Shown here in pieces: positions 1 to 9,379 of a stretch of 64,000 bases of DNA. Made by a program: the position numbers and the translations under genes. Where the stretch lies: assembly GCF_048771995.1 (NCBI RefSeq), contig NC_133025.1, positions 992,001 to 1,056,000 on the forward strand. Reading direction: 5' to 3'. The notes beneath the pieces are model-generated. The model did no database searches and was not told the DNA's origin. It was given only the letters and a program-made list of their open reading frames with translations. Every line of letters begins with the position of its first letter. Position 1 is the stretch's first letter. This stretch comes from Taeniopygia guttata (taxonomy: Eukaryota; Chordata; Aves; Passeriformes; Estrildidae).

Positions 1-71
1 AGACCCCCTGGTACACTGGGGATGGGATTCTGGGTGGGGAGGGGATTTCCAGTTCCCTTGTGGTGTGGGGG

Positions 72-692
72 TGGGATGGGATCCTTGGAATGGGATCCAT
101 GGGATGGGGTGGGATCCATGGAATGGGGTGGGATCCATGGAATGGGGTGGGATCCATGGGATGGGATGGGATCCATGGGATGGGATGGGATCCATGGGAT
201 GGGATGGGATCCATGGGATGGGATCCATGGGATGGGATGGGATTGGATGGGATTGGATCCATGGGATAGGATCCATGGAATGGGATGGGATCCATGGGAT
301 GGGATCCATGGGATGGGATGGGTTGGGATCCATGGGATGAGACGGGGTGGGATCCATGGAATGGGATGGGATGGGATCCATGGGATGGGATCCATGGGAT
401 GACATGGGATCCATAGGATGGGATCCATGGGATGGGTTGTGATGGGATCCCATCCATGGGATCCCATCCCATCCATGGGATCCCATCCCACAGATCCCAT
501 CCAGTCCCATGCCATTCCATACCTCCCATCCGATTACCATCCCATGGATCCCATCCCATACATCCTATCCCATCCCAACCCATGGATCCCATCCCAACCC
601 ATGGATCCCATCCTATGGATCCCATCCCATGGATCCCATCCCATGGATCCCATCCCGTGGATCCCATCCTATGGATCCCATCCCCCCCAAAC
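72..692. repeat. Minisatellite with internal strand switch
   Basis: Tandem units of about 10 and 20 bp built from GGGAT and GGGATCCATGGGAT. Up to about 447 the + strand is the G-rich strand. From about 448 on, the same unit appears as its reverse complement (ATCCCATGGATCCC). The array may have begun to the left of position 72 in a more degenerate form. Frames in it are open only because the unit has no stops; no gene is inferred. Confidence 0.95.
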
Positions 693-890
693 CTGATGGC
701 TGCACACCTGGAATTTTGGGAACACCCAAACCTGATGGGTGCACACCTGGAATTTTAGGGAACACCCAAACCTGATGGGTGCACACCTGGAATTTTGGGG
801 AACACCCAAACCTGATTGGGTGCACACCTGGAATTTTTGGGTAGGAACACAAAACGTGATGAGTGCACACCCAGAACTTTTGGGGTCATG
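687..890. repeat. Minisatellite, about 41-bp unit
   Basis: Four good copies and one decayed copy of a unit with ACCTGATGGGTGCACACCTG followed by GAATTTTGGGGAACACCC. It follows directly on the C-rich half of the preceding array. Confidence 0.9.
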
Positions 891-1447
891 GGGGTTTCTC
901 TCAGCAGCACCCCAAGGAAATGGCTGTTCTGGTGGTGGGACAGGCGCCCCTGTGACCCTAAAAGCACAAAGGGGTTTTTTGGTATTGGTCCCTTGTGTTC
1001 CTCCAGAAGGGCCATGCCACATCTGCTCTCAGGATATTTCCAGCCCAGGCTTAGGAGAGACATGATAAAAGATGGAATAATAATAAATTAAATTATTGTG
1101 AGTCGACGCTCCCTCCAAGCAAACGGTGACGGGACAAGGTGACAGCTCTTATCTCTGCCCGCACCAACCAAGAAAACTGAAATGTGAGGCCAAAAAATAG
1201 GGCAAAATTCATCCCAAAAATGGGATTTGAGGGTTGGATCCTGGTGTTGCTCCCTGGTGTCCCGGTTTTGGCAGCAGAGGGGAATGGTGGAGAGGTCACC
1301 GAGGAGGCAGAGTCAGCACTGCAGGGTTGACTTCAGCAGATTTTCGTCCGAAACTCAGCCACGTTTTGGGGATGAGAACCCCACCATTGTCCCTGCGTCC
1401 CACCAAGGACTGTCAGAAATCAATGGCTAATTACTGCCATAATTAGA
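891..1447. other. No gene seen; unassigned intergenic DNA
   Basis: Mixed-composition sequence with no exon-like frame bounded by splice sites, no tandem repeat and no repeat family that I can name. It separates the leftmost minisatellites from the solo LTR. Confidence 0.5.
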
Positions 1448-1908
1448 TGTCGCTGTCAAGGCAGGACAGGAATGAGAACACTCTGACTGCAAAGGCTGTG
1501 GAGAATAAAACTCATATTTATTCAAAATACACTGCTGTTTCATACAGAGCTTCGCAAAGGCCAAATCCATTGGTTCTAAAGTGAAAATAAGGCCAAATCC
1601 ATTGGTTCTAAAGTGAAAATAAGGCCAAATCCATTGGTTCTAAAGTGAAAATAAGGCCAAATCCATTGGTTCTAAGGTGAAAATAAGGCCAAATCCATTG
1701 GTTCTAAAGTGAAAATAAGGCCAAATCCATTGGTTCTGACGTGAAAACAACTCACAGCATTGGTGCACAGTGCTTGACGCACAGCGATAGAACTTAACTA
1801 TAAACCATGTGAGAACAAGAGAGATAAAGAATTATTTATATTTTTTCCCAGGCTTTTGCCTGGCTAGAAACTCTCAATTTCTTTCTTTGACCGAATTTAA
1901 GACCCACA
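1448..1908 (-). mobile_element. Solo LTR of an endogenous retrovirus (fossil)
   Basis: Read on the minus strand, the element starts TGTGGG and ends GCGACA, the TG...CA pattern of LTRs. It contains a U3 with tandem repeats, a TATAAATA stretch, and an AATAAA signal near the end in a U5-like block. The flanking 6-mers ATTAGA and ATTATA look like an imperfect target-site duplication, and a 6-bp duplication is typical of ERVK-like elements. No internal retroviral genes are next to it, so it is a solo LTR. The family is inferred from memory of bird LTRs. The decayed duplication suggests moderate age. Confidence 0.65.
1561..1747 (-). repeat. Six-copy 32-bp repeat inside the LTR U3
   Basis: Six copies at an exact 32-bp step (starting 1561, 1593, 1625, 1657, 1689, 1721). 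Each contains ATCCATTGGTTCTAA, i.e. a CCAAT box (AACCAATGG) on the LTR sense strand. Tandem U3 repeats are commonly enhancer elements in retroviral LTRs; activity here is inference. Confidence 0.9.
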
Positions 1909-1929
1909 ATTATAAAACGCCACAATCCC

Positions 1930-2133
1930 TCCAGGCACGGGGTGCGCTGGCCCTTTAAATGCGGCGGCGCGCGGGGGCGGGACCGGCGGCGCTGAGTGAC
2001 GGGGGGTTTATCCAATAGGAAGGCAGAAGGAGGAGAGGACAGCCAATGAGCGGGGGGGAGGGTGGGTGGGCGGGGCTGGGTGGCAGCGGGGTCCGGTCCG
2101 GTTCGGTTCGGTCCCGCTCGGCCCCGTTCGGTC
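1930..2133 (+). promoter_or_regulatory. TSPAN33: TSPAN33 CpG-rich promoter and 5' UTR
   Basis: GC- and CpG-rich block immediately upstream of the start codon. Two CCAAT boxes lie at 2012-2016 (TCCAATAGG) and 2043-2047 (GCCAATGAG), 31 bp apart, roughly three helical turns and suited to paired NF-Y. No TATA box is apparent. A GGTTCGGTTCGG-type repeat lies in the leader just before the ATG. Confidence 0.75.
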
Positions 2134-5100
2134 ATGGCGAGACAAGCGCCGGTCCCCGCCGGGCCCCTCGGGGACGATTTCTCCTTCGTCAGCCCGGTGG
2201 CCAAGTACGTGCTCTTCTTCTTCAACCTGCTCTTCTGGGTGAGTGCGGGGACACCGCGACATCCCCAAAGGACGCCCGCACCCGGTGGGTGTCCCCATCC
2301 CTGCGCCCCGCGGGGACACCGCCATCCATCCCCGGGACCCCCATCCCGGGGATCGCACCGGCACCCCCAACTTTGGGAATGTCACCATCCCTGGTCCCTA
2401 CAGGGATCCCAGATCTCCAAGACCCCCAGCCTTGGGAATGTCGCCATCCTGGTCCCTTTTGGGATCCCCCATCTCTGGGTCCCTCAACCCTTGGGAATGT
2501 CGCCATCCCTGATCCCTTTTAGGATCCCCCATCTCTGGGTCCCTCAACCCCAGCCCCCATTTCAGACCCTACAGAAGGGGTTTCCCCACTCCCCGAGGGA
2601 TTTTGGGATCCTTTGTGTCCCCACCACTTCACTGGGACCCTCCCTGGCCCCACACAGGTGACAACTCTCCAGAGAGGGGGACAGAAGCCCCTCTTGTCTC
2701 CAGCCCGCTCCCAGGACATCTCCTGTAGGGAAGCCACAGTTTTCCGTGTTTGGGAGCCTTTTTGATGCTTTTTTCTAACATTTTATATTTTGAGTATTTT
2801 TTAATCTTTCAGCAACTTTTTTAAATCGTTTTGGAGACTTTTGCAGCGCTTGGGAAGTTTGGGATTTTTTTATGCTTGGGGTTTTTAAATGCTTTGGTGG
2901 CTTTTTTTTGCAGGGTTGTTTTGGGGGGTTTTTTTGTTGGTTATTTCCGTGTTTTCAACCCTATTTTTGAGGAAGTTTCTCACTTCCCATAAAACACGTC
3001 CCTGTGTCCAACCACCCAAAGAGGAACAACACTGGCTGGCGAGTGACCTGTGGGGAGGTGGGGACAGATGTGACCTCCAGGGAGGTGGGGACAGATGTGA
3101 CCTCCTGGGAGGTGGGGACAGATGTGACCTGCAGGGAGGTGGGGACAGATGTGACCTGCAGGGAGGTGGGGACAGATGTGACCTGTGGGGAGGTGGGGAC
3201 AGATGTGACCTGTGGGGAGGTGGGGACAGATGTGACCTGCAGGGAGGTGGGGACAGATGTGACCTGCGGGGAGGTGGGGACAGATGTGACCTGTGGGGAG
3301 GTGGGGACAGATGTGACCTGCAGGGAGGTGGGGACAGATGTGACCTCCCAAGAGGAGGGGACACAGCGGACACCGTGTGACAAGGGGAAACTGAGGCAGC
3401 AGCTGCAGCTGTGGTGCATCCCTGACTTTGGGGGGCTGCGGGGGGAGGTGTGCAGGTGGCATGGGGGTGGTGACACCTGTGGGGTCACCCGTGTCCCTCT
3501 GCAGGTGATCTCCATGCTGATGGTGGCCGTGGGGGTGTACGCCCGGCTGCTGAAGCACGCAGGTGAGCTCGGGGGCTCTGCAGCCCTGCTGGTTGCCAGC
3601 CAGGGGGGTGGCATGTGGGGTCCTGGTGGCGCTGGCAGTGCTGGTGACAACACGCCCACGGTGACAGAGGCGGCCATGGCGTGCCTGGCGGTGGACCCTG
3701 CCATCCTCCTCATCATAGTGGGCGTCCTCACCTTCCTCATCACCTTCTGCGGCTGCGTCGGCTCCCTGCGGGAGAACATCTGCCTGCTGCAGACGGTGAG
3801 TCCTGCCAGGGGTGGGGACCCTGGTGGCACCTCGGTGGTCCCCTCACCGTCACATCCTTCTTCCTGCAGTTCTCCATCTGCCTGACCATCATCTTCCTCC
3901 TGCAGCTGGCGGCTGGCGCGCTGGCCTTTGTGTTCTCTGATGAGGTACCGGTGTTGGGGGGCAGTGGGGGTGCTGGGTGACCCCAGTTCTGTCCTGCTGG
4001 CTGCCAGCCTCGCTGCTGTCCCCCCGTTGTCCCCCAGGCCCGCGGGAAGGTCAGTGAGATCATCAATGGGGCCATCGTGCATTACCGGGATGACCTGGAC
4101 CTGCAGAACCTCATCGATTTTGGGCAGAAGGAGGTGACCGGGCGGTCTGCGGGGTCGGGGTGTCCCTCCAGCTCATGAGGACATGTCCCCATGTCCGTGT
4201 CAGGCTTAAATCTGTGGGGTGGCACAGGCTGGGGACGTTGGGTGGCTGTCCCAAGATGTGCTGCCCGGGCAGGGGGAGGCTGGGCAGGGCTGGGGTCACA
4301 CACAAAGAGCCCTGAGTGCCCTGTCCCCCTGCCGTGGGCTGGGGTCCCCTCCCCGCTGAGCCCCATGCCCTGCCCGCAGTTCAGCTGCTGCGGGGGCATC
4401 TCCTACAAGGACTGGTCCCAGAACATGTACTTCAACTGCACGGCCACCAACCCCAGCCACGAGCGCTGCTCCGTGCCCTTCTCCTGCTGCCTGCACGATG
4501 CCAACCAGGTCTGTCCCCCCGGGGTGGCCTCAGGGGACAATGCCCTGGGCCTGTCCTCCCTTCCCCTGGGGCTGGGCTGGGCCTGGGCCCTGCCCACGGG
4601 GAGGGAACACGATGATGGCAACGTAGGAGCCCATCCCACTCTGGGGTTGGGTTCCACATCCTGCTCTGGGGTTGGGTTCCCCATCCCTCTCTGGGTTTGG
4701 GTTCCCCATCCCACTCTGGGTTTGGGTTCCCCATCCCACTCTGGGTTTGGGTTCCCCATCCCACACTCTGGTTTGTGTTCCCCATCCCACTCTGGGTTTG
4801 GGTTCCCCCATCCCGCTCTGGATTTGGGTTCCCCATCCCACTCTGGGGTTGGGTTCCCCATCCCACTCTGGTTTGGGTTCCCCATCCCACACTCTGGTTT
4901 GGGTTCCCCCATCCCACTCTGGGTTTGGGTTCCCCATCCCACACTCTGCGTTTGGGTTCCCCATCCCACTCTGGGTTTGGGTTCCCATCCCACACTGGGT
5001 TTGGGTTCTCCATCCCACTCTGGGTTTGGGTTCCCCATCCCACTCTGGGTTTGGGTTCCCCATCCCACTCTGGGGTTGGGTTCCCCATCCCACTCTGGGG

Positions 5101-7589
5101 TTGGGTTCCCCCATCACACTCTGGGGTTGGGTTCCCCTATCCCACTCTGGGTTTGGGTTCCCCATCCCACTCTGGGTTTGGGTTCCCCCATCCCACTCTG
5201 GGTTTGGGTTCCCCCATCCCACTCTGGGTTTGGGTTCCCCCATCCCACTCTGGGTTTGGGTTCCCCCATCCCACTCTGGGTTTGGGTTCCCCCATCCCAC
5301 TCTGGGGTTGGGTTCCCCCATCCCACACTCTGGTTTGTGTTCCCCATCCCACTTTCCAGTATTGGGTTCCCCATCCCACTCTGGGTTTGTGTTCCCCATC
5401 CCACTCTGGTTTGGGTTCCACATCCCACACTTTGGGTTTGGGTTCCCCATCCCACTCTGGATTTGGGTTCCCCATCCCAATTTCCAGGCTTGCGTTCCCC
5501 ATCCCACTCTCTGGGTTTGGGTTCCCCATCCCACTCTGGGTTTGGGTTCCCCCATCCCACTCTGGATTTGGGTTCCCCATCTCACACTCTGGGTTTGGGT
5601 TCCCCATCCCGCTCTGGGGTTGGGTTCCCCATTCCACTTTCCAGGTTTGGGTTCCCCATTCCACTCTGGGTTTGGGTTCCCCATCCCACACTCTGGTTTG
5701 GGTTCCCCATCCCACACTCTGGGTTTGGGTTCCCCATCCCACTCTGGGGTTGGGTTCCCCATCCCACTCTGGGGTTGGGTTCCCCATCCCACACTCTGTG
5801 TTTGGGTTCCTCCATCCCACTCTGGGGTTGGGTTCCCCATCCCACTCTGGGTTTGGGTTCCCCATCCCACACTCTGGGGTTGGGTTCCCCATCCCACTCT
5901 GGGGTTGGGTTCCCCATCCCACTCTGGTTTGGGTTCCCCCATCCCACTCTGGGTTTGGGTTCCCCATCCCACTCTGGTTTGGGTTCCCCATCCCACACTC
6001 TGGGGTTGGGTTCCCCATCCCACTTTCTGGTGTTGGATTCCCCCATCCCACATTCTGCTTTGGGTTCCCCATCCCACCCGCTGGGTTTGGGTTCCCCATC
6101 CCACTCTGGGTTTGGGTTCCACCATCCCACTCTGCCTTTGGGTTCCACCATCCCACTCTGCCTTTGGGTTCCACCATCCTACTTTCCAGGCTTGCGTTCC
6201 CCATCCCACCTCTGGGTTTGGGTTCCCCATCCCACTCTGGGCTTGGGTTCCCCATCCCACTTTCCGGGTTTGGATTCCCCATCCCACACTCTGGGTTTGG
6301 GTTCCACCATCCTACTTTCCAGGTTTGGGTTCCCCATTCCACTCTGGGTTTGGGCTCCCCATCCTAGTCTGGGTTTGGGTTCCCCATCCCACTCTGGGTT
6401 TGGGTTCCCCATCCCACTCTGGGGTTGGGTTCCCCATCCCACCCTGGTTTGGGTTCCACATCCCACACTTTGGGTTTGGGTTCCCCATCCCACCCTCTGG
6501 GGTTGGGTTCCACCATCCCACTCTGGTTTGGGTTCCCCATCCCACTCTGGGTTTGGGTTCCCCATCCCACACTCTGGGTTTGGGTTCCCCATCCCACACT
6601 CTGGTTTGGGTTTCCCATCCCATCCTTTGGGTTTGTTCACTCCTGGGTGGCAATGCTGTGGTGAGGTGGGGGACTTCTCCCTCTGCAGAGCTGGAATTGG
6701 CTCTTTGGGGCCAGGTGGCTCTGGAGGGCTGCCATGGGGACACTGAGGAAGGGACACCCCACCAGGGCAGGAGCTCCTGGTCACTCCATGGCTGCCCCCC
6801 AAGAGCAGAGAGCCCAGCGTGTTCTGTCCCCTGTCCCCTCTCCCAGGCTGTCATCAACACCATGTGTGGCCACGGGATGCAGGCCAGGGGCTACCTGGAG
6901 GCCAGTGCCTTCATCCACACCAACGGCTGCATCGACAAGCTGGTCAACTGGACCCACAGCAACCTCTTCCTGCTGGGTGGCATCACCCTGGGGCTGGCCC
7001 TGCCCCAGGTACGGGGCTGGGGGACAAGGGCCCCCAAAGCTCTGCTTTGTGGGGTTTACATGGGGAGCTGCCTCAATGGTGGCTGCTTTTGGGATGGGAT
7101 TTGGGGTGGGGGAGTAACGCACATGTCAGGATAGGGGGTGACACTGCCTGGTGCCGTTCAGTACATCCCTCTCCCCCTTCCTCTTCCTCCCTCTCCCCCA
7201 TCCCTCTTGCTCCTTCTCTCCCTTTCTCTTGCTTTTCTCTCCTTCCTCTCCCACTTCCCTCTTCCCCTTCCCTCCCCTTACTTTCTCTTCCCTTCCACCT
7301 CCTCTCTCATTTCCTTCACTGTTCCCCTTCCTCTTTCTCCTCCCTCTTCCTCTCCCCTTCTTCTTCCTGCCCCTTCTCCTTCCCCTTTTGCCTTCCCTTT
7401 CCCCTCCCTCTCCTCCATCTCCCCCTTTCCTCTCCCCATCCCTTTCCTTTTCCCCACTCCCTTCCTCTCTCGTTTCCCTCCCTGCAGCTGGTGGGCATCG
7501 TCCTGGCGCGGCTCCTCATCAACCAGATCCGAGACCAGATCAAGCTGCAGCTCTACAACCAACAGCACCGGGCAGACCCCTGGTCCTGA
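2134..7589 (+). CDS. TSPAN33: Tetraspanin-33 (Penumbra), complete, 8 coding exons
   Basis: Coding exons: 2134-2238, 3505-3562, 3668-3795, 3870-3944, 4038-4133, 4380-4508, 6847-7008 and 7488-7589 (TGA). All have GT-AG borders, phases agree, and the sum is 855 nt or 284 residues; human TSPAN33 is about 283. Four membrane segments are visible: VLFFFNLLFW running into VISMLMVAVGVY, ILLIIVGVLTFLITF, ISICL-type FSICLTIIFLLQLAAG, and LFLLGGITLGLALPQLVGIV. The large extracellular loop carries the CCG motif (FSCCGG) and eight cysteines, the TspanC8 hallmark; this class binds ADAM10 and controls its exit from the ER and its targeting. Possible N-glycosylation sites are NCT (exon 6) and NWT (exon 7). 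The start is the first ATG after the CpG-rich leader and matches the family N-terminus (FSFVSP). Intron 6 (2.3 kb) is mostly minisatellite. Confidence 0.97.
3044..3353. repeat. 27-bp minisatellite in TSPAN33 intron 1
   Basis: About eleven head-to-tail copies of GGTGGGGACAGATGTGACCT plus GCAGGGA. The unit length is a multiple of three, which is why long open frames occur on both strands; they are not genes. It ends about 150 bp before exon 2. Confidence 0.95.
4636..6640. repeat. 25-bp minisatellite filling TSPAN33 intron 6
   Basis: Roughly 80 copies of a 25-bp unit, TCTGGGTTTGGGTTCCCCAT plus CCCAC, with small length variants (PACHT-like CCCACACTC, CCCCCATC). The unit lacks stop codons in most registers, so nearly every frame stays open for hundreds of codons. 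It starts about 130 bp after exon 6 and ends about 200 bp before exon 7. Confidence 0.97.
7150..7480. repeat. C/T-rich tract before TSPAN33 exon 8
   Basis: About 330 bp of almost pure pyrimidine on the + strand, irregular runs of CCCTTCCTCT type, leading into the exon 8 acceptor (CCCTCCCTGCAG). It acts as an extremely long polypyrimidine tract and could form a triplex. Confidence 0.85.
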
Positions 7590-7978
7590 GCCCCGGGGGC
7601 ATTCCCGAGCCCCGGATCCGCGGGGACATCCCGAGGGACATCACTGGATGCGGATCCGCGGTGGCCGTGGAGGAGATCCGTGCCTTTGGCAGCCGGTGCT
7701 GGGCTCGGCTGAGCTGAAGCGAGCCGGGGAACCGCTGTCTGTCCATCTGTCCGTCTGTCAGGATCGCTGTCTGTCTGCTGGCTCATCCAGCTTGGCGCTG
7801 GGGTGTGCTTCCCCACGCCGCGTGTGCTGGAGAAGGACGTTTGTCCGTCTGTCTGTGTGTCTGTGTGTCCGTGCACCGAGCTGCCTTTGCCCAGGCCGGG
7901 CTGTGGGACCGGGGACATTGCCACCATGGCCGGGTGTCCGTGTCGGTGTCACAGCCGAGGGCACAGCAGGGCTGGCCA

Positions 7979-9005
7979 TTCCTTGGCTTTCCTGGATAAC
8001 GTGGTTGGTGCCAGGCTGTGCCCACTCCTTGGCTTTCCTGGATAACGTGGTTGGTGCCGGGCTGTGCCCATTCCTTGGCTTTCCTGGATAAAATGGGGAG
8101 TGCCAGGCTGTGCCCATTCCTCGGCTTTCCTGGATAACATGGTTGGTGCCAGGCTGTGCCCATTCCTTGGCTTTCCTGGATAACATGGTTGGTGCCAGGC
8201 TGTGCCCATTCCTTGGCTTTCCTGGATAACGTGGTTGGTGCCAGGCTGTGCCCATTCCTTGGCTTTCCTGGATAAAATTGGGGGTGCCAGGCTGTGCCCA
8301 TTCCTTGGCTTTCCTGGATAAAATGGTTGGTGCCAGGCTGTGCCCATTCCTTGGCTTTCCTGGATAACGTGGTCGGTGCCAGGCTGTGCCCATTCCTGGG
8401 ATTTCCTGGATAACGTGGTTGGTGCCAGGCTGTGCCCATTCCTTGGCTTTCCTGGATAATGTGAGGGGTGCCAGGCTGTGCCCATTCCTTGGCTTTCCTG
8501 GATAACGTGGTTGGTGCCAGGCTGTGCCCATTCCTTGGCTTTCCTGGATAACGTGGTTGGTGCCAGGCTGTGCCCATTCCTTGGCTTTCCTGGATAAGGT
8601 TGGTGCCAGGCTGTGCCCATTCCTTGGCTTTCCTGGATAACGTGGTTGGTGCCAGGCTGTGCCCATTCCTTGGCTTTCCTCGATAACGTGGTTGGTGCCG
8701 GGCTGTGCCCATTCCTTGGCTTTCCTGGATAACGTGGTTGGTGCCAGGCTGTGCCCATTCCTTGACACTCATGGATAACGTGGTTGGTGCCAGGCTGTGC
8801 CCATTCCTTGGCTTTCATGGATAAAATGGGGGGTGCCAGGCTGTGCCCATTCCTTGGCTTTCCTGCATAACGTGGTTGGTGCCAGGCTGTGCCCATTCCT
8901 GGGATTTCCTGGATAACGTGGTTGGTGCCAGGCTGTGCCCATTCCTTGGCTTTCCTGGATAACGTGGTTGGTGCCGGGCTGTGCCCATTCCTTGGCTTTC
9001 CTGGA
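7979..9005. repeat. 46-bp minisatellite in the TSPAN33 3' UTR
   Basis: About 22 copies of a 46-bp unit: CCTTGGCTTTCCTGGATAAC, GTGGTTGGTGCCAGGCTGTG, CCCATT. Copies are very similar, implying recent expansion or homogenisation. The array would be transcribed into the mRNA if the signal at 9007 is used. Confidence 0.95.
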
Positions 9006-9006
9006 C

Positions 9007-9012
9007 AATAAA
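9007..9012 (+). promoter_or_regulatory. TSPAN33: Poly(A) signal of TSPAN33
   Basis: AATAAA lies exactly where the last, altered minisatellite unit (TGGACAATAAAG instead of TGGATAACG) ends. It is the first canonical hexamer after the stop codon. Confidence 0.6.
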
Positions 9013-9025
9013 GACACAAGGCCAG

Positions 9026-9379
9026 AGCTGCCAGCGTAGGGGACACCGTGGTGGCTTTGGTGACACAGAGGTGGCACCATGGCCCTGTGCTGTGACACCC
9101 CAAAACGAGGAGGGAAATGCGGCTGAAGCTCCTGGCCCGGCCTCTCGGAGCTGTCGCAAACGCGTGGGTGGAGTTTTTTGGGGTTGGGTTTTTAGGGTTT
9201 TTTTTTATTATTATTTTAATTTTCCCTTCTGTCAGGCTGGGTGGTCCCTCCCGGCTCTTTGTGTGCGGCCGGGAGGCTTCTTTCCCATTAAAAAACCCTT
9301 TTTTTGGCTTTTTTCTGCCTTCAAAATCCACCTCATCCCCCTGCCGAAATGTGATTTCTTCCCTCTCCGAGCAACGGCA
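9026..9379. other. Short TSPAN33-SMO intergenic segment
   Basis: Mixed sequence with T-runs and no exon-like frame. It grades into the A/T-rich array that follows. Confidence 0.5.

Larger units (their letters stand above)
7590..9025 (+). other. TSPAN33: TSPAN33 3' UTR
   Basis: From the stop codon to the first convincing poly(A) signal, AATAAA at 9007-9012. The first 390 bp are ordinary GC-rich UTR with TCTGTCTGTC-type repeats; the remaining 1 kb is a minisatellite. No earlier AATAAA or ATTAAA was seen. The cleavage point is inferred. Confidence 0.7.

Noticed and set aside
1500-1525. End of an unknown minus-strand gene, because of AATAAA on both strands
   Set aside because: The signal is better explained as the polyadenylation signal of the minus-strand solo LTR; no coding exon lies beside it.
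4530-6287. 585-residue and other very long frames (repeats such as WGTQTQSGMGNPNPEWDG) on both strands
   Set aside because: They follow a 25-bp stop-free minisatellite inside TSPAN33 intron 6. All registers are open for the same trivial reason, and no start, splice or domain evidence exists.
7138-8091. 317-residue frame overlapping TSPAN33 exon 8 in another frame
   Set aside because: It depends on the C/T tract and the 3'-UTR repeat and uses the wrong frame of exon 8, whose correct frame matches tetraspanin-33.
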